DNA of 33,527 bases from Hellea sp. (GTDB taxonomy: Bacteria > Pseudomonadota > Alphaproteobacteria > Caulobacterales > Maricaulaceae), in assembly GCA_020629195.1 (NCBI GenBank), contig JAHDDT010000012.1:1-33527 (forward strand), in the 5' to 3' direction. Every line of letters starts with the position of its first letter. The stretch's first letter is position 1. Under the pieces are notes generated by a model that made no database searches, had not been told where the DNA came from, and saw nothing but the letters and a program-made list of their open reading frames with translations. Positions 9,520 to 17,786 of this stretch are shown one piece after another. The position numbers and the translations under genes were made by a program.

Positions 9520-9540
9520 TGACTTTTTCGGAGGAACGAG

Positions 9541-10923
9541 ATGCGCTTAGCTGTCTGCACTTTATCAGCGGTATTACTCTCAGGCTGTTCTTGGCTTGGT
9601 GGTGTTGGCAATGTCTTTAATGGCGGCGGCCAAGGTCATCATGCTAAATCTTCGCACTATCAATATGGCGGTGGACATCACCGGCAGCACCAATATCAAG
9701 CTCAGCGTGACCCTTGCCAAGTTTTCTCGCCAAAAGCGCCGATTCCGCAAGGCTGTCACCCCTCTCAGGTCACGCTTGGTACTGCGGGCGGTTTTCCGCA
9801 ACAGCCTAGCTTCGGCGTGCCAGCGCAGGGCCGCGGCCAATATGCGAGCCAAGGTTATGGCTCTCACGCAGGTGTTGCGCATCAACAAGCTGCACATTAT
9901 GGTCCGCGTAAGAGTAAAAAGCGCAAGCCGCGTTTTCGTGGGGCGTTATCTCTAGGGGCTGAGAAAAGTATCTCTGGAGGATTACTGGATTACACAAAAC
10001 TTCCGACAATTGACCCTGTGGCTGGATATAACCCGCAGGATTACCGTGAAGCCAGAACGACAGGTAGCGAAGCTACAGGCAATATAACGACCGTTACATG
10101 GACTGCGAATCAGCAGGAGCTTTCCGGAACAGCGGTCTTAACGCCGCCAGGAACTGGCTTTTTAGGTTACGAACGCGCAAGGAACCCTGAAATTTCTTTC
10201 GATGATGTTTACAGCACGCCCACACGGCTCGCTGGCGGATTTGAATATATTGTGAATCCAAAAACCACTTTCTTTGCAAATGCCGGATATTCTCAAGCCG
10301 AAGGTAAGAGCGGCCAAGTTGCCTCTATTGATGCCACGCTTTACCGTTTGACGGAATCTCAAGATTATCAACCAGAGGATCCGGGTGTTGACGCCATGGG
10401 TAACCCAAACCCTCCGACAGGAAATTTTGTTACCGCGGGCGGCCTTCAACGTTCAACATCATTTATTCCAAATGAAGAAATTGCCCGGTTCAATTATGAT
10501 TTTACGGATATGAAGCGCCTCGATTTAGAAGCTGGTGGGCGTTATTACTTTAACCCTCTTGTCAAAAGCCAAGGTTATAAAACCTTGACGCCTTTTGTCG
10601 GGGCCGCCGTTGGCGCGTCACATTACAACGCTGTCTCTTACGATTCATCTCAGACACAGCGTTTTTACGAGCGCGCCTTTGAGAGTGGTGAAAATGATTA
10701 CTACGAAATTGTAGGCCCTAACACACGTGTTGATCTCTATGATAGTCAATGGGTTCCATCAGGTCAGTTAAACGCCGGTATGGAGTGGCAAGTTACGCCC
10801 AAATCAGCTCTCGCATTTGAAACAGGTGTCCGTGTTGAAGGCGCTCGCAAATATAGCAACGGTGAACGTGGCGATAAAAATATAGCAATTCCGATGACAA
10901 TCAGAGGAAGTTACAACTTTTAA
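9541..10923 (+). CDS. Putative outer-membrane lipoprotein with His/Gln-rich N-terminal segment and C-terminal beta-barrel-like domain (paralog 1)
   Basis: 460 aa; lipobox LSGC at Cys16; low-complexity GGGQGHHAKSSHYQYGGGHHRQHQYQ; alternating C-terminal strands ending IPMTIRGSYNF. GGAGGAACGAG RBS upstream. Confidence 0.85.
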   Translation: MRLAVCTLSAVLLSGCSWLGGVGNVFNGGGQGHHAKSSHYQYGGGHHRQHQYQAQRDPCQVFSPKAPIPQGCHPSQVTLGTAGGFPQQPSFGVPAQGRGQYASQGYGSHAGVAHQQAAHYGPRKSKKRKPRFRGALSLGAEKSISGGLLDYTKLPTIDPVAGYNPQDYREARTTGSEATGNITTVTWTANQQELSGTAVLTPPGTGFLGYERARNPEISFDDVYSTPTRLAGGFEYIVNPKTTFFANAGYSQAEGKSGQVASIDATLYRLTESQDYQPEDPGVDAMGNPNPPTGNFVTAGGLQRSTSFIPNEEIARFNYDFTDMKRLDLEAGGRYYFNPLVKSQGYKTLTPFVGAAVGASHYNAVSYDSSQTQRFYERAFESGENDYYEIVGPNTRVDLYDSQWVPSGQLNAGMEWQVTPKSALAFETGVRVEGARKYSNGERGDKNIAIPMTIRGSYNF

Positions 10924-10933
10924 CTAAATAACT

Positions 10934-10956
10934 GGAAACCTTAAGGTTTTGTTTCC
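10934..10956. repeat. Inverted repeat in the gap between paralogs 1 and 2 (GGAAACCTTAAGGTTTTGTTTCC)
   Basis: Contains the perfect palindrome AAACCTTAAGGTTT (10936-10949) and an alternative GGAAAC/GTTTCC pairing. At best a weak terminator or attenuator. Confidence 0.3.
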
Positions 10957-11034
10957 GATTTAGAAACGAAATTTTAAGCATACAGTGTTTTAAATTGGGA
11001 CAGTTAGTCTTTTAACGAGAAAAGGGAGGCCGAT

Positions 11035-12417
11035 ATGCGGCTTGCAGTTTGCGCTTTATCAGCGGTTTTATTGTCAGGGTGTTCCTGGCTGGGTATGGGC
11101 GGTCACGGATCTGCAGGCGGGGCCTATGGTGTAAACTGTGCTCCCACTGGAACGGGATATTACGCTGGCGGCGGAAGCGCGGGAGCATGTGGCGTTGGCG
11201 GCGGTTACGGCGTCGCAGGTAACGGTTATGGCGCGGGCGCAGGTTATGGTGCTGGTGCAGGCTACGGTGCAGGCGGTGCTGGATATGGCACAGCAGGCTA
11301 CGGAGCGGGCGCGGGTTACGGGGCTGCGGGTTACGGCTCAGGTGCTGGCGCTGGATATGGGGCCGCTGGTTACGGTACAGGCGCTGGATACGGTGCAGGC
11401 GGATATGGCGCGGGTGCTGGTTTTGGCGGCGTAGGCGCTGGCTTAGCGGCGAATGGCGTCGGCGCAGGTTACGGCGTTAACGGATATAATCTTCAAGGCT
11501 TCCAAGGTGCGTATGGCGCAAATGGCGGCGTAACAACACTTGGCGCGAATGCAGGATATGGATCTGCTGTTTACGGACAAAATGTTGTCGGCACGCAATA
11601 TGGCAATGGTCAATATGTCCAAGGTGCTGGCGTACAAACAATACAAGGCGCGCCTTATTATGTGCCGCAGCCTTATCCCGCTTATTACGGCGTTCCGCAG
11701 CTTCGCGGCGTTGGTGCGGCTCTTCCATTCGCTTTTGAAACAGGCATCGGGACAGAATTTGACATTGGCGGCGATGTCTTTGGCGGCAAAGAAGAAAGCC
11801 CTAACGGTGCTGATTTCGCCAGCTCAACAGCGCGTATTGGTGAACTTGATGCGATTAGCTATGACGATGCCTTTAAGAAAGGCATCAGCCTCGGCGGTAA
11901 TCTAGCCTATGACGTGTCACGCAATACAACACTGATTGGTGGCTTGGGTTATTCTAAGCGTAAAGGCCAGACACTTGAAAATGGTACATTTGAGCCGGGT
12001 TCCTATGACTCAGCAGGTAACTTTACATCAAGCGGCCCTGTTGAAACAGTAACAGCTGAATATTCAGACCTTGAAGAGTGGAAACTCGAAGGCGGCGTAC
12101 GTCAATATATGGGTTATAATCCAGTATTCCGTCCTTATGTCGGCGCCACAGGCGGCTTCACACATAATAATGGTGTCGATGTCACACAGACATCGTCTGG
12201 CGGAACTTTGACAGCTGCAGCCAATACGCAAGAATTTATCGATAGCGGATGGCGTCCAACAGCAGCAGGCGTAATAGGCGCAGAGATGGCTGTAGGGTCA
12301 CGTGCGGCGCTGGGTGTTGAGACAGGTATTCGCTGGCGCGATAATCTTGACACAAATACGAAGTCTGATGACCGTTGGTCTATCCCAGTCTCTCTACGTG
12401 GCCGGGTTGCCTTTTAA
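11035..12417 (+). CDS. Putative outer-membrane lipoprotein with Gly-Tyr-Ala repeat segment and C-terminal beta-barrel-like domain (paralog 2)
   Basis: 460 aa; N-terminus MRLAVCALSAVLLSGCSWLG nearly identical to paralog 1; GYGAGAG-type repeats; C-terminal domain aligns with paralogs 1 and 3 and ends IPVSLRGRVAF. Confidence 0.85.
   Translation: MRLAVCALSAVLLSGCSWLGMGGHGSAGGAYGVNCAPTGTGYYAGGGSAGACGVGGGYGVAGNGYGAGAGYGAGAGYGAGGAGYGTAGYGAGAGYGAAGYGSGAGAGYGAAGYGTGAGYGAGGYGAGAGFGGVGAGLAANGVGAGYGVNGYNLQGFQGAYGANGGVTTLGANAGYGSAVYGQNVVGTQYGNGQYVQGAGVQTIQGAPYYVPQPYPAYYGVPQLRGVGAALPFAFETGIGTEFDIGGDVFGGKEESPNGADFASSTARIGELDAISYDDAFKKGISLGGNLAYDVSRNTTLIGGLGYSKRKGQTLENGTFEPGSYDSAGNFTSSGPVETVTAEYSDLEEWKLEGGVRQYMGYNPVFRPYVGATGGFTHNNGVDVTQTSSGGTLTAAANTQEFIDSGWRPTAAGVIGAEMAVGSRAALGVETGIRWRDNLDTNTKSDDRWSIPVSLRGRVAF
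11199..11478 (+). repeat. Degenerate Gly-Tyr-Gly-Ala repeat tract inside paralog 2
   Basis: Encodes GYGVAGNGYGAGAGYGAGAGYGAGGAGYGTAGYGAGAGYGAAGYGSGAGAGYGAAGYGTGAGYGAGGYGAGAGFGGVGAG, with Tyr (or Phe) spaced by short Gly/Ala runs. Confidence 0.92.
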
Positions 12418-12442
12418 TTAACCCAAAAATAACTATGAATAC

Positions 12443-12472
12443 AAAAGCCCGGGTCAAACGCCCGGGCTTTTT
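12443..12472 (+). terminator. Strong rho-independent terminator after paralog 2
   Basis: AAAAGCCCGGG-TCAAACG-CCCGGGCTTTTT perfect stem, 25 nt after the stop codon. Confidence 0.93.
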
Positions 12473-12602
12473 GCATTTTCTTTAAGACTTTTCCCTATGG
12501 AGCCGTCCCATAAATATGAATTGGCCTTTTCTTTGCAACGTTCCGTTTCAAATCTGAAGTTCAAGGCAATTGTGCCAATTCGTAACAACAGGGAATGGAT
12601 TT

Positions 12603-13457
12603 ATGCGTATTTTATTAGCAGGTGCGGCAGCTATCGCACTTTCAGGGTGTTCTTTTTTAGGATTAGGTGGAAACAAAGACTATAAGAACTACGGTTACAA
12701 CGCACAGACTGGCAATTACGGCTATCAAGCTGATAAAGTTGCGCCTAAGGGCTGTCATAGCGGTCAATGTTTAAGCCGTTGGAATCTCGAAGGCGCCATA
12801 GGCCCATCATTCGCTGTTGGTGGCCATGCTGTGACTGGCGATAAAATGAATGCGGCGCCTCGCACTTCGGTTCGCAATCTTGATAATAGCGACATCTTCG
12901 ATACGGGTTATCGTGCCGAACTTGGCGGGTCTTACGCTCTAAGTCCAAATCGTAAGATCACGGGTAACGCATTTGTTGAAAATGCCAATGGCGGCGATGT
13001 TGTAGATTGGGGCACGCTTAATGGAGCGTCACTCCAAGGCGGTTTATCTGATTATCAGACATATGGTGCCGAGATCGGTCTTCGTCAGTATTTTGCGCCG
13101 CGTAAAGGACTGATTCTTAAGTCTGTTCGCCCATATGTAGAAGGTAAACTCGGTGCAGCGCATTTGGACGATATCACTTTAAACAACGTCACCACTACAG
13201 CTGGCACAACGGTGAATAATGTTGCTGATCTTCCTTTTTACGAAGGAGGTTGGGTTCCAACGGCAGCGGGTATGATTGGTTTTGAAACGCCTGTCGCTAA
13301 ATATACAACAATAGGTCTTGAGACAGGTCTGCGTTATACAGGTGTACCAAAAACGGATACATCAGCAATTCGTCCAGGAACAGCCTTGTCAGGTGCAAAT
13401 AATGGCGGCGCGCGTTATTCCGTGCCTGTCATGCTACGGGGCCGCTACCGCTTCTAG
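12603..13457 (+). CDS. Putative outer-membrane lipoprotein with short Asn/Tyr-rich spacer and C-terminal beta-barrel-like domain (paralog 3)
   Basis: ORF 12570-13457; ATG at 12603 gives MRILLAGAAAIALSGCSFLGLGGNKDYKNYGYNAQTGNYGY. Lipobox LSGC; C-terminal GGWVPTAAGMIGFE, GLETGLRY, VPVMLRGRYRF. Confidence 0.85.
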   Translation: MRILLAGAAAIALSGCSFLGLGGNKDYKNYGYNAQTGNYGYQADKVAPKGCHSGQCLSRWNLEGAIGPSFAVGGHAVTGDKMNAAPRTSVRNLDNSDIFDTGYRAELGGSYALSPNRKITGNAFVENANGGDVVDWGTLNGASLQGGLSDYQTYGAEIGLRQYFAPRKGLILKSVRPYVEGKLGAAHLDDITLNNVTTTAGTTVNNVADLPFYEGGWVPTAAGMIGFETPVAKYTTIGLETGLRYTGVPKTDTSAIRPGTALSGANNGGARYSVPVMLRGRYRF

Positions 13458-13473
13458 TTTGACGAAAAATATT

Positions 13474-13545
13474 TCACATAGGTTTTGGTCTATGTGACTG
13501 GGGACACAGCCTCGGCAGGAAACTGCCGAGGTTTTGTTGTTTTTA
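13474..13545 (+). terminator. Terminator region after paralog 3 (two hairpins)
   Basis: TCACATAG...CTATGTGA (13474-13497), then CCTCGGCAG-GAAA-CTGCCGAGG (13510-13531) followed by TTTTGTTGTTTTT. The second is a classic intrinsic terminator. Confidence 0.88.
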
Positions 13546-13549
13546 AACC

Positions 13550-15415
13550 TTACTCTTCGTCCGGTCTGGATTTTTCTGCGAATATCCAGCGGTCGATTTT
13601 ACGTTCCAATAGGTCGAGCGGCATGCCGCCATCCAGTAAGATTGCATCGTGGAATTTGCGGATATCAAATTTATCGCCTAGCTGCGTTTTAGCACGTTTG
13701 CGCAGTTCCAATATCTTAAGTTCCCCGATTTTATAAGCGAGCGCTTGGCCGGGCCAGCTAATATAGCGTTCGACTTCAGTTCTGATATTATGAGGGGCAA
13801 GGGCAGAGTTTTCAAAGAAGCAGGCCTCCGCTTGTTCGCGTGTCCAGCCTTTCCAATGCATACCCGTATCGACCACGAGGCGGCAAGCTCTCCACATTTC
13901 ATAAGTGAGCCGTCCGAAATTTTCATAAGGCGTTTTATAAAGCCCCATTTCTTTTGCGAGTTTTTCTGAATAAAGGCCCCAACCTTCACCAAAAGCATTT
14001 GGATAAAGACTTTGGCGGAAGGGCGGCACATCTTTGAGCTCTTGGCCCAAAGCAATTTGATGATGATGACCGGGAACGCCTTCATGGGCTGTGAGTGCAG
14101 GGAGGTTATAAAGTGGGCGTTGCTTCAAATCATACGTATTGACGACATAATTACCTGCGCGGTGTTGCTCGGGATTACCGCCCCAATAGCGTCCGGTTGT
14201 GTAATTGGGGGCAATCTCCTTGGGAACGGGGATAACACCATAAGAGAGGCGCGGCAGAGTCTCAAAAAACTCCGGCATTTTTCCGTCGATCTGTTTAGCC
14301 ATCCACGCAGCCTCTTTTAAAAGCTGTTCCTCCGAGGTGGCATAGAATTGAGGGTCTGTGCGTAAAAAATCTAAAAACTCAGCAAAGCTACCTTTGAATT
14401 CTAAGTCTTCAATGATGGTGTCCATTTCGCTGCGGATTCGGGCTACCTCTTTCAGACCGATTTCATGAACTTCATCAGGGCTCATATCGAGCGTTGTAAA
14501 GTAGCGTACAAGTGCCCGATAATATTCACGCCCTTCTTCTGTTGTTCCTATACCCACAACTGATCGCGCATGTGGTAAATATTCTTCTTCTAGAAATTTT
14601 GCGAGATCACGATAGGCGGGCATAACCGCATTCATAATGGCGGCTTCACCTAATGATGTCAGGCGGGCTTGTTCATCTTTTGAGATTGCGTCCGGATAGA
14701 TTGTGAAGGGCTTGAAAAAACTATGATCTTTAGCGCTGCCTTCTCCTAGATTTTCAACCATCTCAATAATGCCCGGCATGATTTCCGCAGAGGCAGTCAT
14801 ATTGGTTTGGATGCCGCGTCTGAGGTTAGCTTTATGCTGGCCAAAATAGCGCGGAATTTCTGTCAACCGCGCTGCATAGGCTTCATAATCGTCGATTTTA
14901 GCGAATGTCGTTTGCCGCGAAATATAACTCATTTCATTGAAAAACCCACTATCATTTGTAAATGGGATTCGGGCTTGATCAAATGGTATCATGCGCTGAC
15001 GCTGCTCAAGAACAAAACCAAGCAGCTGATAATTTAGACGTTTTTCTTGAGACATTGGCCGCGCCGACAAGGCCGCGTGGCGCTTGATAAAGTCTGTCGT
15101 AATGCGTTTATAATTTTCAGCAGCCTCGGGACTGACATCGGGCAATTTGCGTAAGGCTTCACGGTCACCCTCTTGTCCAGCAGATATCGGGTTGCCAGAA
15201 ATTTCCATTTGCTCAAAGTCAGCTATTAAAGTCTCTAAGCTGTCATCAATGCGGCATTCTCTCAGGCCATCTACAATAATGACAGTCCCGGCTTTGCAAA
15301 ATTCAGCAGGCTGAATTATGGGGGGGTTAGAGGAATTTCCATTGCTTTGGGCTATGGCTGCAAACGGTAAAGCTGTCGAAAGAGCCAAGAGGGCGAGGCG
15401 GGAGATCACTGTCAT
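13550..15415 (-). CDS. DUF885 family protein (putative metallopeptidase-like)
   Basis: ORF 13550-15436; likely start MTVISRLALLALSTALPFAAIAQ (signal peptide). LPALTAHEGVPGHHHQIAL and EGWGLYSEKLAKEMG are typical of DUF885. Confidence 0.93.
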   Translation of the reverse strand: MTVISRLALLALSTALPFAAIAQSNGNSSNPPIIQPAEFCKAGTVIIVDGLRECRIDDSLETLIADFEQMEISGNPISAGQEGDREALRKLPDVSPEAAENYKRITTDFIKRHAALSARPMSQEKRLNYQLLGFVLEQRQRMIPFDQARIPFTNDSGFFNEMSYISRQTTFAKIDDYEAYAARLTEIPRYFGQHKANLRRGIQTNMTASAEIMPGIIEMVENLGEGSAKDHSFFKPFTIYPDAISKDEQARLTSLGEAAIMNAVMPAYRDLAKFLEEEYLPHARSVVGIGTTEEGREYYRALVRYFTTLDMSPDEVHEIGLKEVARIRSEMDTIIEDLEFKGSFAEFLDFLRTDPQFYATSEEQLLKEAAWMAKQIDGKMPEFFETLPRLSYGVIPVPKEIAPNYTTGRYWGGNPEQHRAGNYVVNTYDLKQRPLYNLPALTAHEGVPGHHHQIALGQELKDVPPFRQSLYPNAFGEGWGLYSEKLAKEMGLYKTPYENFGRLTYEMWRACRLVVDTGMHWKGWTREQAEACFFENSALAPHNIRTEVERYISWPGQALAYKIGELKILELRKRAKTQLGDKFDIRKFHDAILLDGGMPLDLLERKIDRWIFAEKSRPDEE

Positions 15416-15559
15416 TTTTTCACCTAAAATACGCAATACTGTCTGCTTTAGTCTTCTGAGGCTAGGACAACAAGCTAAATTCGTAATAGCTATCGTGGGT
15501 TACGAAGTGTTCACATAAAACGCAACGCTCTCTTAGGACTTATACCCTAGGGCGGAGTT

Positions 15560-16180
15560 ATGTTACTCAGGGCGACTATAACTCTATTTATGATTATCGC
15601 GTTATCTGCTTGCGGTACAACGCCATTGCCGCCTGGGTCTGAGAGCGCCGTCCAAATGCCTCCGCAAATGACACCTATTCCTAAAGGAGGCCTCGCTTTG
15701 CCAGACAGAGCCGCATTTTTGCAAAAAGACCCCCGCTGGGGTCAAGAACGTCTTGGCAATACATCTGACTCAATGGCCAGTGACGGTTGCCTCGTGACGG
15801 CAGCAGCTATGGCGCTCGCAAATCTTGGGTTCACCACTGATCCGTCAGACTTAAATACTAGGCTGACATCAACTCAGAGCTTTACGTCGCGAGGTTGGCT
15901 CATTTGGGACGGCATTCGCAAAGTCACTGAAGGACGCGCCAAAGCCATTTATCATGACGAGGTTTCAGAAGATATTATTGATAGCTGCATGTTGGAGGGA
16001 CAATATCCGCTTGTGCAATTCTATCTTAAAAACGGACGCTCGCATTGGGCTATGATCGTCAAACGTGATCAAAGAGGATATCATATGCGGGACCCCTTAA
16101 GACCCTCAAAAAGCCCGCTTATTTTTCCGCGAAGCAGCGAAGCTTTTAGGGCTGTTCGCTGTATCGGTCTCCACAGCTAG
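15560..16180 (+). CDS. Lipoprotein with C39-like papain-fold peptidase domain
   Basis: 206 aa; lipobox LSAC; DGCLVTAAAMALANLGF (candidate catalytic Cys), GRSHWAMIVKRDQRGYHMRDP (candidate His and Asp). Confidence 0.75.
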   Translation: MLLRATITLFMIIALSACGTTPLPPGSESAVQMPPQMTPIPKGGLALPDRAAFLQKDPRWGQERLGNTSDSMASDGCLVTAAAMALANLGFTTDPSDLNTRLTSTQSFTSRGWLIWDGIRKVTEGRAKAIYHDEVSEDIIDSCMLEGQYPLVQFYLKNGRSHWAMIVKRDQRGYHMRDPLRPSKSPLIFPRSSEAFRAVRCIGLHS

Positions 16181-16238
16181 ATTAAAGTTCTTGATTTGTT
16201 CTAGCCTTCTATGATAACTCATAATATCGGAGGGTATT

Positions 16239-17786
16239 ATGGTTGCACGTATTTACACGGTTGCATTTGACGGCGCGGAAGCGCGGCGTGTTGATGTGCA
16301 GGTTCAGGTCACGTCATCTGGTAAGAATATCTTCAATATTGTTGGACTGGCCGATAAAGCGGTGGCTGAGTCACGTGAGCGCGTCAGAGCCGCATTTGCC
16401 TCCCTTGGAATAGGCTTACCCGGAAAACGAATTATTATAAATCTTGCTCCTGCGGATTTACCCAAAGAAGGCGCGCATTATGACCTCCCCATCGCGCTTG
16501 GGCTAATGGCTGCCATCGGCGTTATTCCAGTAGATGCGATTGAGAGCTTTGTGGCGATCGGCGAATTATCATTGGACGGCACCATCTCTGGTGTTCCAGG
16601 GGCTCTGCCGGCGGCGGTTTTAGCAAATTCAGAAGGTTTAGGCCTCATCTGTCCGCAGCCTAATGGCGCCGAGGCGGCTTGGGCAGGCGATTTACCTTTG
16701 CTTGCACCGCAAAACCTTATTCAATTGATGAACCATTTTAAGGGGAGTCAAATACTGGCTCGTCCCGAACCTGGCCAAATGCTCGAGGATGAAAGCTCAC
16801 TTGATCTGCGGGATGTACGCGGACAGGAAACAGCGAAACGGGCTTTGGAAGTGGCTGCGGCGGGCGGGCATAATCTACTCATGGTTGGGCCGCCTGGATC
16901 GGGCAAGTCCATGCTTGCAGCGCGAATGGCAGGGCTTTTACCTCCGTTGACGGCTAAAGAATTACTCGACGTATCCATGGTTCATTCTGTTGCGGGGCTG
17001 TTAGAACGTGGACAGCTCTCAAGGGTACGTCCATTTCGAGCGCCGCATCATTCCGCGTCAATGGCGGCGATGGTCGGCGGTGGTACAAAGGCGAAGCCCG
17101 GCGAAGCCTCTTTGGCACATCGCGGCGTTTTATTTTTGGATGAATTGCCCGAATTTACACCGCAAGTCTTGGATAGTCTGCGCCAACCTCTTGAAACAGG
17201 CGAAATTGCTGTCGCCCGCGTTAATGCTCACGTGACTTATCCCGCACGCTTTCAGCTAATTGCCGCCATGAATCCTTGTCGCTGCGGAAGCGGAGGCGCA
17301 GATGGAATTGCTTGCCGCCGGGGTGAGCGCTGTGCCGCAGATTATCAAGCTCGCGTGTCTGGGCCATTTATGGACAGGCTGGATATCCAAATTGATGTCC
17401 CTGCTGTAACGCCTGCTGATCTCGCTCTACCGCCAAGTCAAGAAGGCACAGCGGAGGTCGCAACAAGGGTGGCGCGTGCTAGGGCGGTGCAGCTTGAACG
17501 CAATGGCGGGCGCACTAATGCTGAGCTTTCACAAGATATGCTTGATCATGTCGCCGCTCCAGATAAGGAAGGCCAAACACTCTTAATTCAGGCGGCTGAA
17601 ACTTTGGGCTTAACAGCAAGAGGATATCACCGTGTGCTGAAAGTGGCGCGAACATTAGCTGACTTGGCTGGATCCGAAAACATACACAGATTACACATTG
17701 CCGAAAGTTTGTCTCATCGCCGTGCGCGTAAGGGGATAGCGCAACATAAAAAACTGCAACCCACTTCCCGTCAGCGTCGATATTAG
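16239..17786 (+). CDS. comM: YifB/ComM family Mg-chelatase-like AAA+ ATPase
   Basis: 515 aa; Walker A VGPPGSGKSMLAARMAGLLPP, FLDELPEF, RPFRAPHHSAS, AAMNPCRCG, GPFMDRLDIQIDV. Confidence 0.96.
   Translation: MVARIYTVAFDGAEARRVDVQVQVTSSGKNIFNIVGLADKAVAESRERVRAAFASLGIGLPGKRIIINLAPADLPKEGAHYDLPIALGLMAAIGVIPVDAIESFVAIGELSLDGTISGVPGALPAAVLANSEGLGLICPQPNGAEAAWAGDLPLLAPQNLIQLMNHFKGSQILARPEPGQMLEDESSLDLRDVRGQETAKRALEVAAAGGHNLLMVGPPGSGKSMLAARMAGLLPPLTAKELLDVSMVHSVAGLLERGQLSRVRPFRAPHHSASMAAMVGGGTKAKPGEASLAHRGVLFLDELPEFTPQVLDSLRQPLETGEIAVARVNAHVTYPARFQLIAAMNPCRCGSGGADGIACRRGERCAADYQARVSGPFMDRLDIQIDVPAVTPADLALPPSQEGTAEVATRVARARAVQLERNGGRTNAELSQDMLDHVAAPDKEGQTLLIQAAETLGLTARGYHRVLKVARTLADLAGSENIHRLHIAESLSHRRARKGIAQHKKLQPTSRQRRY

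Noticed and set aside
11138-11434. Alternative-frame 98-aa ORF inside the Gly-Tyr repeat (MLPLERDITLAAEAREHVALAAV...)
   Set aside because: Low-complexity by-product of reading the repeat in another frame; the lipoprotein frame has a signal, RBS and paralogs.
11199-11478. Possible CRISPR or tandem DNA repeat array
   Set aside because: Repeats are short, degenerate, in-frame coding units with no constant repeat/spacer pattern.
13678-14085. Alternative-frame ORF (135 aa) within the DUF885 gene
   Set aside because: Same strand, different frame inside a well-supported gene; low-quality protein sequence.
16239-17786. Competence locus
   Set aside because: YifB/ComM is widespread and no other competence genes are in the window.
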